Numbered from the stretch's first letter, positions 9,083 through 18,839 are shown. The stretch is 64,000 bases of DNA from an uncultured Flavobacteriaceae bacterium (GCA_947494205.1 CANLUH010000003.1:310001-374000), one strand, 5' to 3'. Translations and numbers: made by a program. The notes: generated from the letters alone by a model not told the origin.

Positions 9083-9958
9083 TTATTTAGTGTTTTTTTC
9101 AATAAAAGCAATAATGCTTTTTGCAATATTTCTCCCAGTAGCAGATTCTATACCTTCTAATCCAGGGGTAGAGTTTACTTCTAAAAGTAAAGGCCCTCTT
9201 GAGGATTGTAACATGTCTACTCCGCAAACTGGCAACTTTAAGGCTTTTGCAGCTTGAGTCGCTAATTTTAATTCATCATGATTTAATTTAATAATTTTTG
9301 CAGTACCACCACGATGTAAATTAGAACGGAATTCGCCTTCCTTTCCTTGGCGTTTCATAGCGCCTACAACATAACCGTCTACAACAAGTGCGCGAATATC
9401 TGCACCATTAGCTTCTTTAATAAACTCTTGTACAATTACTCTAGCTTGTAAACCATTAAAAGCTTCTAAAACCGACTCGGCTGCACTTTTAGTTTCGGCT
9501 AAAACAACACCCAAACCTTGTGTGCCTTCCAGTAATTTAATAATTACAGGAGCACCGCCAACATGTTTAATTACTTCTTCTGCATCACGAGAATAGTTGG
9601 TAAATACTGTTTTTGGCATTCCTATACCTGCTTTACTTAAGCGTTGTAAACTTTTTAGCTTATCTCTAGATTTAAGTATGGCTTCCGAGGTAACAATGGT
9701 AAAAGTATTCATCATTTCAAACTGTCTTACAACAGCACAACCATAAAAAGTAACCGAGGCTCCAATTCTAGGAATTATTGCATCTACATAATCTAAGTAG
9801 CGGTCTTTATAATAAATAGTAGGTTTTTCCTTCTCAATAATAATGTCACATTGTAAAGGGTCAATAACTTCAACCTTGTGTCCTCTTTTTTGCGCTTCTT
9901 CAACTAATCTATCTGTAGAATACAATTGTGCATTCCTAGATAATATAACTATATTCAT
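9083..9958 (-). CDS. rimK: RimK, ribosomal protein S6 glutamate ligase (ATP-grasp)
   Basis: The 291-residue protein is a typical RimK. RimK adds glutamate residues to the C-terminus of ribosomal protein S6 and can also make poly-alpha-glutamate. The N-terminal preATP-grasp region (1-90) is followed by the ATP-grasp core: [41 protein letters not shown] and the metal-binding [14 protein letters not shown]. The next gene, a zinc hydrolase of the AstE/AspA family, begins at the very next base, so the two are almost certainly made together. The 272-base region upstream separates it from the divergent uvrC. Confidence 0.94.
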   Translation of the reverse strand: MNIVILSRNAQLYSTDRLVEEAQKRGHKVEVIDPLQCDIIIEKEKPTIYYKDRYLDYVDAIIPRIGASVTFYGCAVVRQFEMMNTFTIVTSEAILKSRDKLKSLQRLSKAGIGMPKTVFTNYSRDAEEVIKHVGGAPVIIKLLEGTQGLGVVLAETKSAAESVLEAFNGLQARVIVQEFIKEANGADIRALVVDGYVVGAMKRQGKEGEFRSNLHRGGTAKIIKLNHDELKLATQAAKALKLPVCGVDMLQSSRGPLLLEVNSTPGLEGIESATGRNIAKSIIAFIEKNTK

Positions 9959-10230
9959 TTTATAATGTTGTTACATGATAGATGTAATGTTTAGCTATCA
10001 TAGATGTTGTGTAATAGAATTAGACAATAAGTATAGGGAACTGTACTTTCTCTTGTGGTTAAAGTTAAGCTAATCTATTATGTTTTACCAAAAAATAATT
10101 TTAGATTTTAATCATTAAAAATAATCAAGATAAACCTCATTAAATAAACGATTAGTATTAAGGTGAAAATTTAACGTTTAAAATGCATTCTATATTCTAA
10201 TAAATCATTTAAATAATTACCTTTGAAGTA
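9959..10230. other. Divergent intergenic region rimK/uvrC
   Basis: This 272-base AT-rich spacer must carry promoters for both rimK (-) and uvrC (+). Only the uvrC side shows a clear -7 element (10218-10225). No RNA gene or conserved hairpin was recognised. Confidence 0.5.
10218..10225 (+). promoter_or_regulatory. -7 promoter element TACCTTTG directly before uvrC
   Basis: TACCTTTG is a perfect match to TAnnTTTG and ends 5 bases before the uvrC ATG. If used, transcription would begin at or within a base or two of the start codon, giving a leaderless or nearly leaderless mRNA. Confidence 0.55.
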
Positions 10231-12033
10231 ATGAGTACGCCTGCCTTAGACATACAATTAAAAACCCTACCAAATTCGCCAGGAGTATACCAATATTTCG
10301 ATGTTGACGGAAACATAATATACGTTGGTAAGGCTAAAAATTTAAAGAAACGAGTAAGTTCCTATTTTACTAAAAAGCATGATAATGGTAAAACTAGAGT
10401 TTTAGTAAGGAAAATAGTAAACATAAAGCATATTGTAGTAGAAACAGAAACAGATGCGTTGCTACTAGAAAATAATCTGATTAAAAAACACAAACCACGC
10501 TATAATGTTTTATTAAAAGATGATAAAACATATCCTTGGATTTGTGTGAAAAAAGAACGCTTTCCTAGAATTTTCCCAACACGACGCGTTATAAAGGATG
10601 GAAGTGAATATTTTGGTCCATACACAAGTATGAAAACCGTTAAAACACTTTTAGATTTAATAAAAGGACTCTATAAATTACGAACGTGTAATTATCATTT
10701 ATCTCAAGATAAAATAAGCGAAGGCAAATATAAAGTCTGTTTAGAATACCATTTAGGAAATTGTAAAGGCGCATGCGAAGGCAGAGAAACTGAAAACAGT
10801 TATCACGAAAACATAACATCCATAAGAGAAATTTTAAAAGGAAACTTTAAAGATTCTCTAGATCAGTTTAAACAGCAAATGAAAGACTTTGCTGAAGAGA
10901 TGCAATTTGAAGAAGCACAGAAAATAAAAGAAAAGATAGAAGTTTTAGAAGGCTATCAAGCAAAATCTACCATTATAAATCCAAAAATTAGTAATGTAGA
11001 TGTTTTCTCTATTGTAAGTGATGAAAGTTATGGTTATATAAATTTTCTTCAAATATCGTATGGTTCTATAATACGTTCGCACACTTTAGAAATTAAAAAG
11101 AAATTAGATGAAACCGATAAAGAGTTATTAGAGTTAGCCATTGTAGAAATTAGAGCGCGCTTTAATTCTAATTCTAAAGAAATTTATGTACCCTTTAAAG
11201 TAGAAGTAGGTGAAGGTATTAAAGTATCATTGCCACAATTAGGAGATAAAAAACGAATTCTAGACCTATCCATACGTAATGCAAAGTATTACAGAATGGA
11301 ACGTTTTAAACAAGTTAAAATTACAGATCCAGACCGACATGTTAAGCGTATTATGGCACAAATGGAAAAAGATTTACGCTTAAGTGAAGAGCCGAGACAC
11401 ATAGAGTGTTTCGATAATTCAAACATTCAAGGTACAAACCCAGTAGCAGCTTGCGTAGTCTTTAAAAATGGAAAACCAAGTAAAAAAGATTATCGTCATT
11501 TTAATATAAAAACAGTAGTTGGTCCAGATGATTTTGCATCTATGGAAGAAGTGGTTTACAGACGTTACAAACGTCTGCTAGATGAAGAACAGTCACTACC
11601 ACAATTAATAATAATAGATGGAGGGAAAGGTCAATTATCCTCTGCCTTAAAAAGTTTAGATGCTTTAAACTTAAGAGGAAAAATAGCAATTATAGGTATT
11701 GCAAAACGTTTAGAAGAATTATTTTATCCGGGAGATTCAATACCTTTATATCTAGATAAGAAAAGTGAAACATTAAAAATCATCCAACAGCTTAGAAACG
11801 AAGCGCACCGTTTTGGTATAGAACATCATAGAAACAGGCGTAGTAAACAAGCGTTAAATACAGAATTAGAAACCATTCCAGGTGTAGGTGAAAAAACTAT
11901 TGTAGATTTACTTAAAACATTTAAGTCTGTAAAACGGATAGCAAATGCTAAATTAGATGAATTAGAAGCAGTAGTAGGTGTTTCTAGAGCAGAAAAAATA
12001 TATAATTATTATCATAAAAACGAAATCGATTAA
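10231..12033 (+). CDS. uvrC: Excinuclease ABC subunit C
   Basis: UvrC makes the two incisions on either side of a lesion in nucleotide excision repair, acting with UvrAB. The 600-residue protein has an N-terminal GIY-YIG nuclease (PGVYQYFDVDGNIIYVGKAK, about 14-33), a central UVR motif for UvrB binding (about 210-240), the RNase H-like 5' nuclease domain (starting near IECFDNSNIQG) and C-terminal helix-hairpin-helix motifs (ETIPGVGEKTIVDLL). The start fits family N-termini. The patatin gene begins at the base following its stop codon. Confidence 0.97.
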   Translation: MSTPALDIQLKTLPNSPGVYQYFDVDGNIIYVGKAKNLKKRVSSYFTKKHDNGKTRVLVRKIVNIKHIVVETETDALLLENNLIKKHKPRYNVLLKDDKTYPWICVKKERFPRIFPTRRVIKDGSEYFGPYTSMKTVKTLLDLIKGLYKLRTCNYHLSQDKISEGKYKVCLEYHLGNCKGACEGRETENSYHENITSIREILKGNFKDSLDQFKQQMKDFAEEMQFEEAQKIKEKIEVLEGYQAKSTIINPKISNVDVFSIVSDESYGYINFLQISYGSIIRSHTLEIKKKLDETDKELLELAIVEIRARFNSNSKEIYVPFKVEVGEGIKVSLPQLGDKKRILDLSIRNAKYYRMERFKQVKITDPDRHVKRIMAQMEKDLRLSEEPRHIECFDNSNIQGTNPVAACVVFKNGKPSKKDYRHFNIKTVVGPDDFASMEEVVYRRYKRLLDEEQSLPQLIIIDGGKGQLSSALKSLDALNLRGKIAIIGIAKRLEELFYPGDSIPLYLDKKSETLKIIQQLRNEAHRFGIEHHRNRRSKQALNTELETIPGVGEKTIVDLLKTFKSVKRIANAKLDELEAVVGVSRAEKIYNYYHKNEID

Positions 12034-14280
12034 ATGAAACCAGTAATTGTCGCTATTTTACTCGTTTTAGTATTAAACACTACAGTTAATGCTCAAGACA
12101 ACAACTTAAAAGAGCCCAAAGTGGGTTTAGTGTTAAGTGGTGGAGGTGCTAAAGGTTTGGCACACATTGGTGCATTAAAAGTAATAGATAGTTTGGGCAT
12201 TCGTATAGATTACGTGGCAGGAACTAGTATGGGAGCAATAATAGGATCCCTATATTCTTCAGGATATTCCGGTAAGCAAATAGACTCTATCTTTAAACGT
12301 GTAAACTTCGATGACATTATAAGCGATTACGCACCAAGAGCTGCAAAAACATTATACGAAAGGGAAAATGACGAAAAGTATGCGATTACTTTGCCTTTCG
12401 ACGATTTTAAAGTCAAATTACCATCGGCACTATCTAGAGGTCAGAATACATTTAATTTACTGTCTAAGTTAACATTACATGTAAACCATATTGAAGAATT
12501 TAAAGACTTGTCTATTCCATTTTTATGTATTGCAACAGATATAGAAACAGGGCAACCTGTGCTTTTAGATAAAGGCAGTTTAGCTCAGGCTATAAAAGCG
12601 AGTGGCGCATTTCCTTCTTTGTTTCAGCCAGTAGTAATAAATAATCAATTATTAATAGATGGTGGAGTTACTAATAATTATCCTATAGATGAGCTTAAAG
12701 AACGAGGTATGGATATTATTATTGGTGTAGACGTACAAGATGGCCTATCTAATAGATTGGATTTATCGTCGGCCCCAGAGATATTATTTCAGATTAATAA
12801 TTTCCGTACGATTAATGACATGAAAACAAAATCGAAAAAAACAGATATTTACATTAAACCAGATATTACTAAATATAATGTTGTGTCTTTCGATTATGGT
12901 CAACAAATAGTTGAAAACGGAGAAATTGCAGCTAAACTTAAGATGCTTGAATTAAAGGGTCTTGCAAAAAAACAAGTAAAAAAAGCAAGAGAAACTCAAG
13001 TTATAAAAACACCAGATAGTCTTCAAATTAATCAAGTATATTTTGAAGGACTAAACAATTATACCATATCCTATGTTTTAGGAAAACTGAAGTTAAAGCC
13101 ATTTCAGAAAGTGAGTTATAAACGTTTTATTAGTGGTACTAACAACTTAATAGTAACCAATAACTTCGATAGTTTTGTATATCAATTAAAACCTTCTAAA
13201 CATAATGGTGTAGAAGGTTACGATTTATATATAGAACTTAGAGAGTCTAAAAAAACAACTTCATTGCGTTTTGGTTTGCACTACGATGGTTTGTACAAAA
13301 GTGCATTATTAGCCAATATAACAAAGAAGCAATTATTGTTTAAAAACGATGTTGCTTCAATAGATTTAATAGCAGGAGATAATGTGCGTTATAATTTCGA
13401 GTATTATATAGATAAAGGGTTTTATTGGAGTTTTGGTGTACGTTCTCGTTATAACGAATTTGATAAAAATGTAGCAGCAGGTGCTTTACTAGATTTAGGA
13501 GAAAATAGTTTGGGAGTTAACAAAATAGATGTAAAATTAGCAGATTTAACCAATCAGGTTTTTGTACAAACACAGTATAGAAATGATTTAACCTTAACAC
13601 TAGGAGCAGAACATAAAAAATATAAAATAACGACAGAAACTATTATTTCATCAGAAAATCAAGACAAAACAATCTTCGATAATAGCGATTACGTAAGTGC
13701 TTTTGCTAATTTTAGATTCGATTCTTTCGATGATAGATATTACCCTACAGAAGGGTTTTATTTTAATGGAGACTTTAATTTATACCTGTATTCTTCCGAT
13801 TATAATAACGATTTTTCAGAGTTTTCAATAGTAAAAGCAGATATAGGTTATGCTTATGAATTTTTCCCTAAGTTTAGTGCTAATGTATTAGCGCAAGCAG
13901 GAACCACAATTAATGCGCAAAATGATACCTCTTTAGATTTCGTTTTAGGAGGTTATGCTCGAAATTTTATTAATAATTTCGATTCTTTTTATGGCTACGA
14001 TTATTTATCATTAGGAGGGAGAGGGTTTACTAAAGCTACTTTTAATCTAGACTATGAAGTTTTTCCTAAAAATCATATCACACTTTCTGCAAATTATGCA
14101 AACATACAAGACGATTTATTTAGCTCTACAGATATAGATTGGTTTTCTTTGCCACAATATTCGGGTTATGCATTAGGTTACGGAATAGAAACATTTTTAG
14201 GCCCTGTGGAAGCAAAATACTCATGGTCGCCAGAGGTTAAAAAAAGTTATTGGTTTTTTAATTTAGGATTTTGGTTCTAA
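12034..14280 (+). CDS. Patatin-like phospholipase fused to outer-membrane barrel
   Basis: The 748-residue product has a signal peptide (residues 1-20, ending VNAQ), a patatin lipase domain and a C-terminal surface-antigen (Omp85/D15-like) barrel. The oxyanion loop SGGGAKGLAH, the nucleophile S65 in GTSMG and the catalytic aspartate D209 in DGG are intact, so it should be an active lipid acyl hydrolase. A POTRA-like segment (about 325-405) precedes the barrel, which ends in the aromatic terminus LGFWF used for barrel insertion. The layout is that of PlpD-type (type Vd) proteins, with the lipase likely on or delivered to the cell surface. It is joined to uvrC without any gap, but the functional link is probably accidental. 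Confidence 0.9.
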   Translation: MKPVIVAILLVLVLNTTVNAQDNNLKEPKVGLVLSGGGAKGLAHIGALKVIDSLGIRIDYVAGTSMGAIIGSLYSSGYSGKQIDSIFKRVNFDDIISDYAPRAAKTLYERENDEKYAITLPFDDFKVKLPSALSRGQNTFNLLSKLTLHVNHIEEFKDLSIPFLCIATDIETGQPVLLDKGSLAQAIKASGAFPSLFQPVVINNQLLIDGGVTNNYPIDELKERGMDIIIGVDVQDGLSNRLDLSSAPEILFQINNFRTINDMKTKSKKTDIYIKPDITKYNVVSFDYGQQIVENGEIAAKLKMLELKGLAKKQVKKARETQVIKTPDSLQINQVYFEGLNNYTISYVLGKLKLKPFQKVSYKRFISGTNNLIVTNNFDSFVYQLKPSKHNGVEGYDLYIELRESKKTTSLRFGLHYDGLYKSALLANITKKQLLFKNDVASIDLIAGDNVRYNFEYYIDKGFYWSFGVRSRYNEFDKNVAAGALLDLGENSLGVNKIDVKLADLTNQVFVQTQYRNDLTLTLGAEHKKYKITTETIISSENQDKTIFDNSDYVSAFANFRFDSFDDRYYPTEGFYFNGDFNLYLYSSDYNNDFSEFSIVKADIGYAYEFFPKFSANVLAQAGTTINAQNDTSLDFVLGGYARNFINNFDSFYGYDYLSLGGRGFTKATFNLDYEVFPKNHITLSANYANIQDDLFSSTDIDWFSLPQYSGYALGYGIETFLGPVEAKYSWSPEVKKSYWFFNLGFWF

Positions 14281-14471
14281 ATATCAAGTAATCTGGTTTT
14301 CAAAATGATTCAAATTTTATAAAATCCAAAAAAATCACGATATTTGTTTCATAATGAAATACTATTGGCAAGACATATTAACTTTTTTAAAGTTTCTTAT
14401 TAAAAGAAACCCAGAATGATTTTTAATGTATTTACAATAAAACCATTGTTTAATTAGTAATACAAATCATT

Positions 14472-15632
14472 ATGCCATTTTATCACAAATTAGGGGAAAT
14501 CCCTCATAAAAGACACATTCAATTTAGAAAACAAGACGGTTCTCTTTATTACGAGCAACTGTTTGGCACTATAGGTTTCGACGGTATGTCTACAAATTCG
14601 TACCACGAGCAAAGACCAACACAAGTAAAAGCTATTAAAAAGCAATATAGTGTTGCGCCAAAAATAGCTAAGAAAAACCATATCCAATCCTATCGTTTTA
14701 GAGGGTTTCAAGTAAAACCAGAAAACGATTATTTAGAAAGCAGAAAAGCAGTGCTTACAAATAGTGATTGTACTATTATTTTAGCTGCACCAAAACAATC
14801 TACCACAGATTATTTTTATAAAAACTCTGATGCAGATGAACTTCTTTTTATCCACAAAGGATCAGGGAAGCTGAGAACACATTTAGGAAATTTAGACTTT
14901 AAATATGGAGATTATCTAGTAATACCAAGAGGTATTATCTATAAAATTGACTTCGATACAGAAGATAATCGTTTATTTATTGTAGAATCTCGTAGACCAA
15001 TTTATACACCTAAACGCTATAGAAACTGGTTTGGACAGTTGTTAGAGCATTCACCGTTTTGCGAAAGAGATTTAAGAAGGCCTTATGAGCTTGAAACCAA
15101 TAACGAATCTGGAGAGTTTTTAATGAAAGTTAAAAAACAAGACGATATGTTCGAGATGGTTTATGCCTCACATCCGTTCGATGTAGTAGGTTACGATGGG
15201 TATAATTATCCTTATGCGTTTTCTATTCACGATTTTGAACCTATTACCGGTCGTATACACCAACCACCACCAGTACATCAAACATTCGAAACAGATGCCT
15301 TTGTAGTATGTAGTTTCGTACCGCGTTTATACGATTATCATCCAGAAAGTATTCCAGCACCATACAATCATAGTAATATAGACAGTGATGAGGTGTTGTA
15401 TTATGTAGATGGAGATTTTATGAGTAGAAATGATATCGATGCAGGACATATTTCTTTGCATCCAGCAGGAATACCACACGGACCACACCCAGGAGCAACA
15501 GAAAGAAGTATTGGTAAAACAAAGACCGAAGAATTAGCGGTAATGGTAGATACTTTTAAACCATTAATGGTAACAGAAGAAGCAATGAAAATTGCAGACG
15601 AAGATTATTATAAATCTTGGTTAGAACACTAA
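14472..15632 (+). CDS. hmgA: Homogentisate 1,2-dioxygenase
   Basis: This iron(II) ring-cleaving enzyme opens homogentisate to maleylacetoacetate in tyrosine breakdown. At 386 residues it is the shorter form found in Bacteroidota. The cupin core is clear: MPFYHKLGEIPHKRHIQFRK at the N-terminus, HKGSGKLRTHLG in the first cupin half and the metal/substrate block HPAGIPHGPHPGATE near residues 336-350. The 4-hydroxyphenylpyruvate dioxygenase gene follows 189 bases downstream on the same strand, giving two consecutive steps of the tyrosine pathway. The maleylacetoacetate isomerase and fumarylacetoacetase genes are not in the window. Confidence 0.94.
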   Translation: MPFYHKLGEIPHKRHIQFRKQDGSLYYEQLFGTIGFDGMSTNSYHEQRPTQVKAIKKQYSVAPKIAKKNHIQSYRFRGFQVKPENDYLESRKAVLTNSDCTIILAAPKQSTTDYFYKNSDADELLFIHKGSGKLRTHLGNLDFKYGDYLVIPRGIIYKIDFDTEDNRLFIVESRRPIYTPKRYRNWFGQLLEHSPFCERDLRRPYELETNNESGEFLMKVKKQDDMFEMVYASHPFDVVGYDGYNYPYAFSIHDFEPITGRIHQPPPVHQTFETDAFVVCSFVPRLYDYHPESIPAPYNHSNIDSDEVLYYVDGDFMSRNDIDAGHISLHPAGIPHGPHPGATERSIGKTKTEELAVMVDTFKPLMVTEEAMKIADEDYYKSWLEH

Positions 15633-15650
15633 AAACATTAAGATAAAGAA

Positions 15651-15708
15651 AGAGAATAAATAACGATGAAGTAAAAATAGCTTAATTGTAAAAGCTTCAT
15701 AATTCTCT
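15651..15708. other. Two-step hairpin in the hmgA-hppD spacer
   Basis: AGAGAAT (15651-15657) can pair with ATTCTCT (15702-15708), enclosing an inner stem ATGAAG (15666-15671) with CTTCAT (15695-15700). There is no T run, so it is not a standard terminator. It may affect mRNA processing or stability between the two genes, or be a chance structure. Confidence 0.3.
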
Positions 15709-15821
15709 CTTATTAAAAATACAATTAAATAAATTAGAAGAAAATAGTAGAGGAGTTTAAAAGAAAATAAACTTTAATTAGTCTCTACCTCTCTATTCTA
15801 ACTTCTCTATTCTATACTATT

Positions 15822-16985
15822 ATGAGTAAAAAAGAAGTACAATCGGTAAACTACGGTTTAGAAAAAATATTTGAAGATGCGCAAGATTTCTTGCCATTAT
15901 TAGGAACAGACTACGTTGAATTTTATGTAGGGAATGCAAAACAAGCAGCACACTTTTATAAAACAGCATTCGGATTTCAGTCGTATGCATATAAAGGACT
16001 AGAAACAGGTTCTAAAGATTCTGTTAGCTACGTATTAAAACAAGATAAAATACGCTTAGTATTAACAACACCACTTAACAGTAAATCACCAATAAATAAC
16101 CATATTGTAAAACATGGAGATGGTGTAAAAGTAGTAGCGTTATGGGTAGACGATGCTAGAAAATCGTACGAAGAAACAACAAAAAGAGGAGCCAAATCTT
16201 ATATGGAACCTGTTGTAGAACAAGACGAATTTGGAGAAGTAGTAAAAGCAGGGATTTATACTTACGGTGAAACAGTACACATGTTTGTAGAGCGTAAAAA
16301 CTACAAAGGAACATTTATGCCAGGATTTGTAGAGTGGAAATCGGATTACAACCCAGAGCCAGTAGGATTAAAATATATAGATCACATGGTAGGAAATGTA
16401 GGATGGGGACAAATGAATACATGGGTAAAATGGTACGAAGATGTTATGGGTTTTGTTAACTTTTTATCTTTCGATGATAAGCAAATTCATACAGAATACT
16501 CAGCTTTAATGAGTAAAGTGATGAGTAATGGAAACGGACGTATTAAATTCCCTATTAACGAACCTGCAAAAGCAGCTAAAAAATCGCAAATAGAAGAATA
16601 TTTAGATTTTTATGAAGACTCTGGAGTACAGCATATAGCAGTAGCAACAGACGATATTATTAAAACGGTATCTCAATTAAAAGCTAGAGGCGTAGAATTT
16701 TTACCACCACCACCACAAGCCTATTACGATGATATTCCTAATCGTTTAGGAGAACATAGAGATATGATGAAAGAAGATATAAACGAACTTCAAAAACTAT
16801 CTATCATGATAGATGCAGATGAAGAAGGGTATTTGCTTCAAATTTTTACAAAACCAGTAGAAGACAGACCAACATTGTTTTTTGAAATCATTCAAAGAAT
16901 GGGAGCAAAAGGTTTTGGAGCAGGAAATTTCAAGGCGCTTTTTGAGTCTATAGAAAGGGAACAAGCAAAAAGAGGGACATTATAA
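15822..16985 (+). CDS. hppD: 4-hydroxyphenylpyruvate dioxygenase
   Basis: This iron(II) enzyme converts 4-hydroxyphenylpyruvate to homogentisate, the substrate of the preceding gene product. The 387 residues form two VOC-type domains. The iron ligands of the C-terminal domain are H188 in YIDHMVGN, H271 in GVQHIAVAT and E355 in TLFFEIIQR. The C-terminal helix with GFGAGNFKALFESIE, which gates the active site, is present. A strong terminator (16998-17033) closes the unit. Confidence 0.96.
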   Translation: MSKKEVQSVNYGLEKIFEDAQDFLPLLGTDYVEFYVGNAKQAAHFYKTAFGFQSYAYKGLETGSKDSVSYVLKQDKIRLVLTTPLNSKSPINNHIVKHGDGVKVVALWVDDARKSYEETTKRGAKSYMEPVVEQDEFGEVVKAGIYTYGETVHMFVERKNYKGTFMPGFVEWKSDYNPEPVGLKYIDHMVGNVGWGQMNTWVKWYEDVMGFVNFLSFDDKQIHTEYSALMSKVMSNGNGRIKFPINEPAKAAKKSQIEEYLDFYEDSGVQHIAVATDDIIKTVSQLKARGVEFLPPPPQAYYDDIPNRLGEHRDMMKEDINELQKLSIMIDADEEGYLLQIFTKPVEDRPTLFFEIIQRMGAKGFGAGNFKALFESIEREQAKRGTL

Positions 16986-16997
16986 CAAAAATTTAAT

Positions 16998-17033
16998 AAA
17001 AAAATGCCATTGCAAATTGCGACGGCATTTTTT
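16998..17033 (+). terminator. Intrinsic terminator after hppD
   Basis: AAAAATGCC (17000-17008) pairs with GGCATTTTT (17024-17032), with an A run before and a T run after. It lies just downstream of the hppD stop codon. Confidence 0.75.
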
Positions 17034-17040
17034 AGTTTCA

Positions 17041-17048
17041 TACTTTTG
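17041..17048 (+). promoter_or_regulatory. -7 promoter element TACTTTTG for the DUF3108 operon
   Basis: TACTTTTG matches TAnnTTTG exactly, lies 8 bases after the hppD terminator and about 76 bases before the next start codon. This suggests independent transcription of the DUF3108 - tryptophan dioxygenase - M23 - pgi group. Confidence 0.5.
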
Positions 17049-17124
17049 GAATAGTAATTGTAATCTATGTATTAGATAACAATAAAATAACTTTAAAGAA
17101 GTTATTTACAACGACATTAGGCAT

Positions 17125-17916
17125 ATGAAAAAGACATTACTTATACTATTAGCAGTTTTTGCTTTACAAGCAAGCTTTGCACAAGAAGATTCCTTTAAAG
17201 ACGGTGAATGGTTTCGTTTTAAAATGAGTTATAGCGGATTTTTAAAAGCAGGAAATGCAACATTATCTGTAGATGAAACAACATTAAACGGTAAACCTGT
17301 ATTTCATGTCGTTGGTAAAGGCTGGACAACAGGAGCTATTAAATGGTTTTTTAAAGTAAAAGATAAGTATGAAAGTTATTTTGATACAAAATCGAATTTG
17401 CCATATAAATTTATAAGAAATATAAATGAAGGTGGTCATAAGAAAAACATTGAAATAGATTTTGATCAAGAAAATAAAACAGCGTTAGTATTTAATAAAA
17501 AATACAATAGAAAGCGTACCATAGAAACGAAGCCTAATGTGCAAGATATGGTATCCACATTTTATTACTTAAGAAATAAGTTAGATGTGTCTTCATTAAA
17601 AGCAGGAGATGAAATTACATTAGATATGTTTTTCGATGAAGAAAACTACGGATTTAAACTTAAGTATCTAGGAGAAGAAACTATAAAAGCAAAACTTAAT
17701 GGATCTAGTTGCAAAGTAAATGCTTTAAAATTTAGACCATATGTAATGGCAGGCAGAGTGTTTAAAGAAGAAGAAAGCTTAACACTTTGGGTGTCTAACG
17801 ATAAAAATAAAGTGCCTTTACGTATAAAGGCAGATTTAGCAGTAGGATCTTTAAGGGCGGATTTAGAAGCTTTTAAAGGACTAAAACATTCTTTTAAAAC
17901 AGTAGTAGAAGACTAA
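17125..17916 (+). CDS. DUF3108 domain secreted protein
   Basis: The 263-residue product carries a signal peptide (1-19, ending ASFAQ) and a DUF3108 domain over nearly all the rest (for example DGEWFRFKMSYSGFLKAGNA near the start and PYVMAGRVFKEEESLTLWVS near the end). The family is periplasmic and beta-rich, with no known enzymatic function. Its stop codon overlaps the start of the tryptophan dioxygenase gene (TAATG), so the two are translationally coupled, an arrangement that puts a cell-envelope protein in the same transcript as an amino acid catabolic gene. Confidence 0.85.
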   Translation: MKKTLLILLAVFALQASFAQEDSFKDGEWFRFKMSYSGFLKAGNATLSVDETTLNGKPVFHVVGKGWTTGAIKWFFKVKDKYESYFDTKSNLPYKFIRNINEGGHKKNIEIDFDQENKTALVFNKKYNRKRTIETKPNVQDMVSTFYYLRNKLDVSSLKAGDEITLDMFFDEENYGFKLKYLGEETIKAKLNGSSCKVNALKFRPYVMAGRVFKEEESLTLWVSNDKNKVPLRIKADLAVGSLRADLEAFKGLKHSFKTVVED

Positions 17917-18839
17917 TGGAATTAGAATCTAAAATAACTAACGACCTCAAAAAAAAATACGAAGCAATAGACCAAAATGTAGAAACACATTTAGAAGGAT
18001 TGTTGCATTCAAAACCCATAACATATTGGGATTATATACAAACAGATGCGCTGCTAAATCTACAAACGCAACGCACAACATTACCGGACGAGATGGTCTT
18101 TTTAATGTACCATCAAGTTAATGAGTTGTTGTTTAAAATGATACTTTGGGAAATAGACCAAGTAGCCAATGAAAAAGATATTACGGCAGCTTTTTTCGAA
18201 ACGAAACTAATGCGAATTAGTCGTTATTTCGATATACTAACATCTTCTTTCACCGTTATGAAAGATGGTATGGATGTAGAGCAATACAATAAATTTAGAA
18301 ATACACTTACTCCAGCAAGTGGATTCCAGAGTGCACAATACAGAAAAATTGAATTTGCTTCTACAGAACTTATTAATTTAATAGATAATCGATTTAGAGC
18401 TACAATAGATAGAAATACCTCTTTTGAGCATGCTTTCGAGCATTTATATTGGCAAGCAGCAGGAAAAGATTACAAAACTGGTAAAAAAAGTTATTTATTA
18501 ACAATATTTGAAGAGAAATACAAAGACGAATTTATTAGATTTGCGGAATTCTATAACACACATAACTTGTGGACTATCTTTAAAACATTACCACAAGATG
18601 TAAAAGAAGACGAAGATTTAATAAAAGCAATGCGTCATTATGACTACACCGTGAATATAACATGGGTAATGGCACACTATAATACTGCTAACCATTATCT
18701 TAATATTGGTGGTAAAACAGCAGAAGCAACAGGAGGAAGTGAATGGGTAAAATACATGCATCCAAAATATCAAAAAAGAATATTTTTTCCAGATTTATGG
18801 AGCAAGGACGAAATAGAAAACTGGGGGAAAGATGTTTAA
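17916..18839 (+). CDS. kynA: Tryptophan 2,3-dioxygenase family protein
   Basis: Members of this heme enzyme family open the indole ring of tryptophan to give N-formylkynurenine. The 307-residue protein is all-helical, with the recognisable blocks DEMVFLMYHQVNELLFKMIL, SGFQSAQYRKIEF and ATGGSEWVKYMHPKYQKRIF. Tryptophan-binding arginine and the distal heme-pocket histidine regions are in the expected places. It overlaps the preceding gene by one base. The following peptidase gene begins inside its last codons. No kynureninase or kynurenine monooxygenase gene is present nearby. Confidence 0.9.
   Translation: MELESKITNDLKKKYEAIDQNVETHLEGLLHSKPITYWDYIQTDALLNLQTQRTTLPDEMVFLMYHQVNELLFKMILWEIDQVANEKDITAAFFETKLMRISRYFDILTSSFTVMKDGMDVEQYNKFRNTLTPASGFQSAQYRKIEFASTELINLIDNRFRATIDRNTSFEHAFEHLYWQAAGKDYKTGKKSYLLTIFEEKYKDEFIRFAEFYNTHNLWTIFKTLPQDVKEDEDLIKAMRHYDYTVNITWVMAHYNTANHYLNIGGKTAEATGGSEWVKYMHPKYQKRIFFPDLWSKDEIENWGKDV

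Noticed and set aside
14392..14410. Terminator between the patatin gene and hmgA
   Set aside because: The 7-bp stem GTTTCTT/AAGAAAC has no T run after it and is made only of weakly informative bases.
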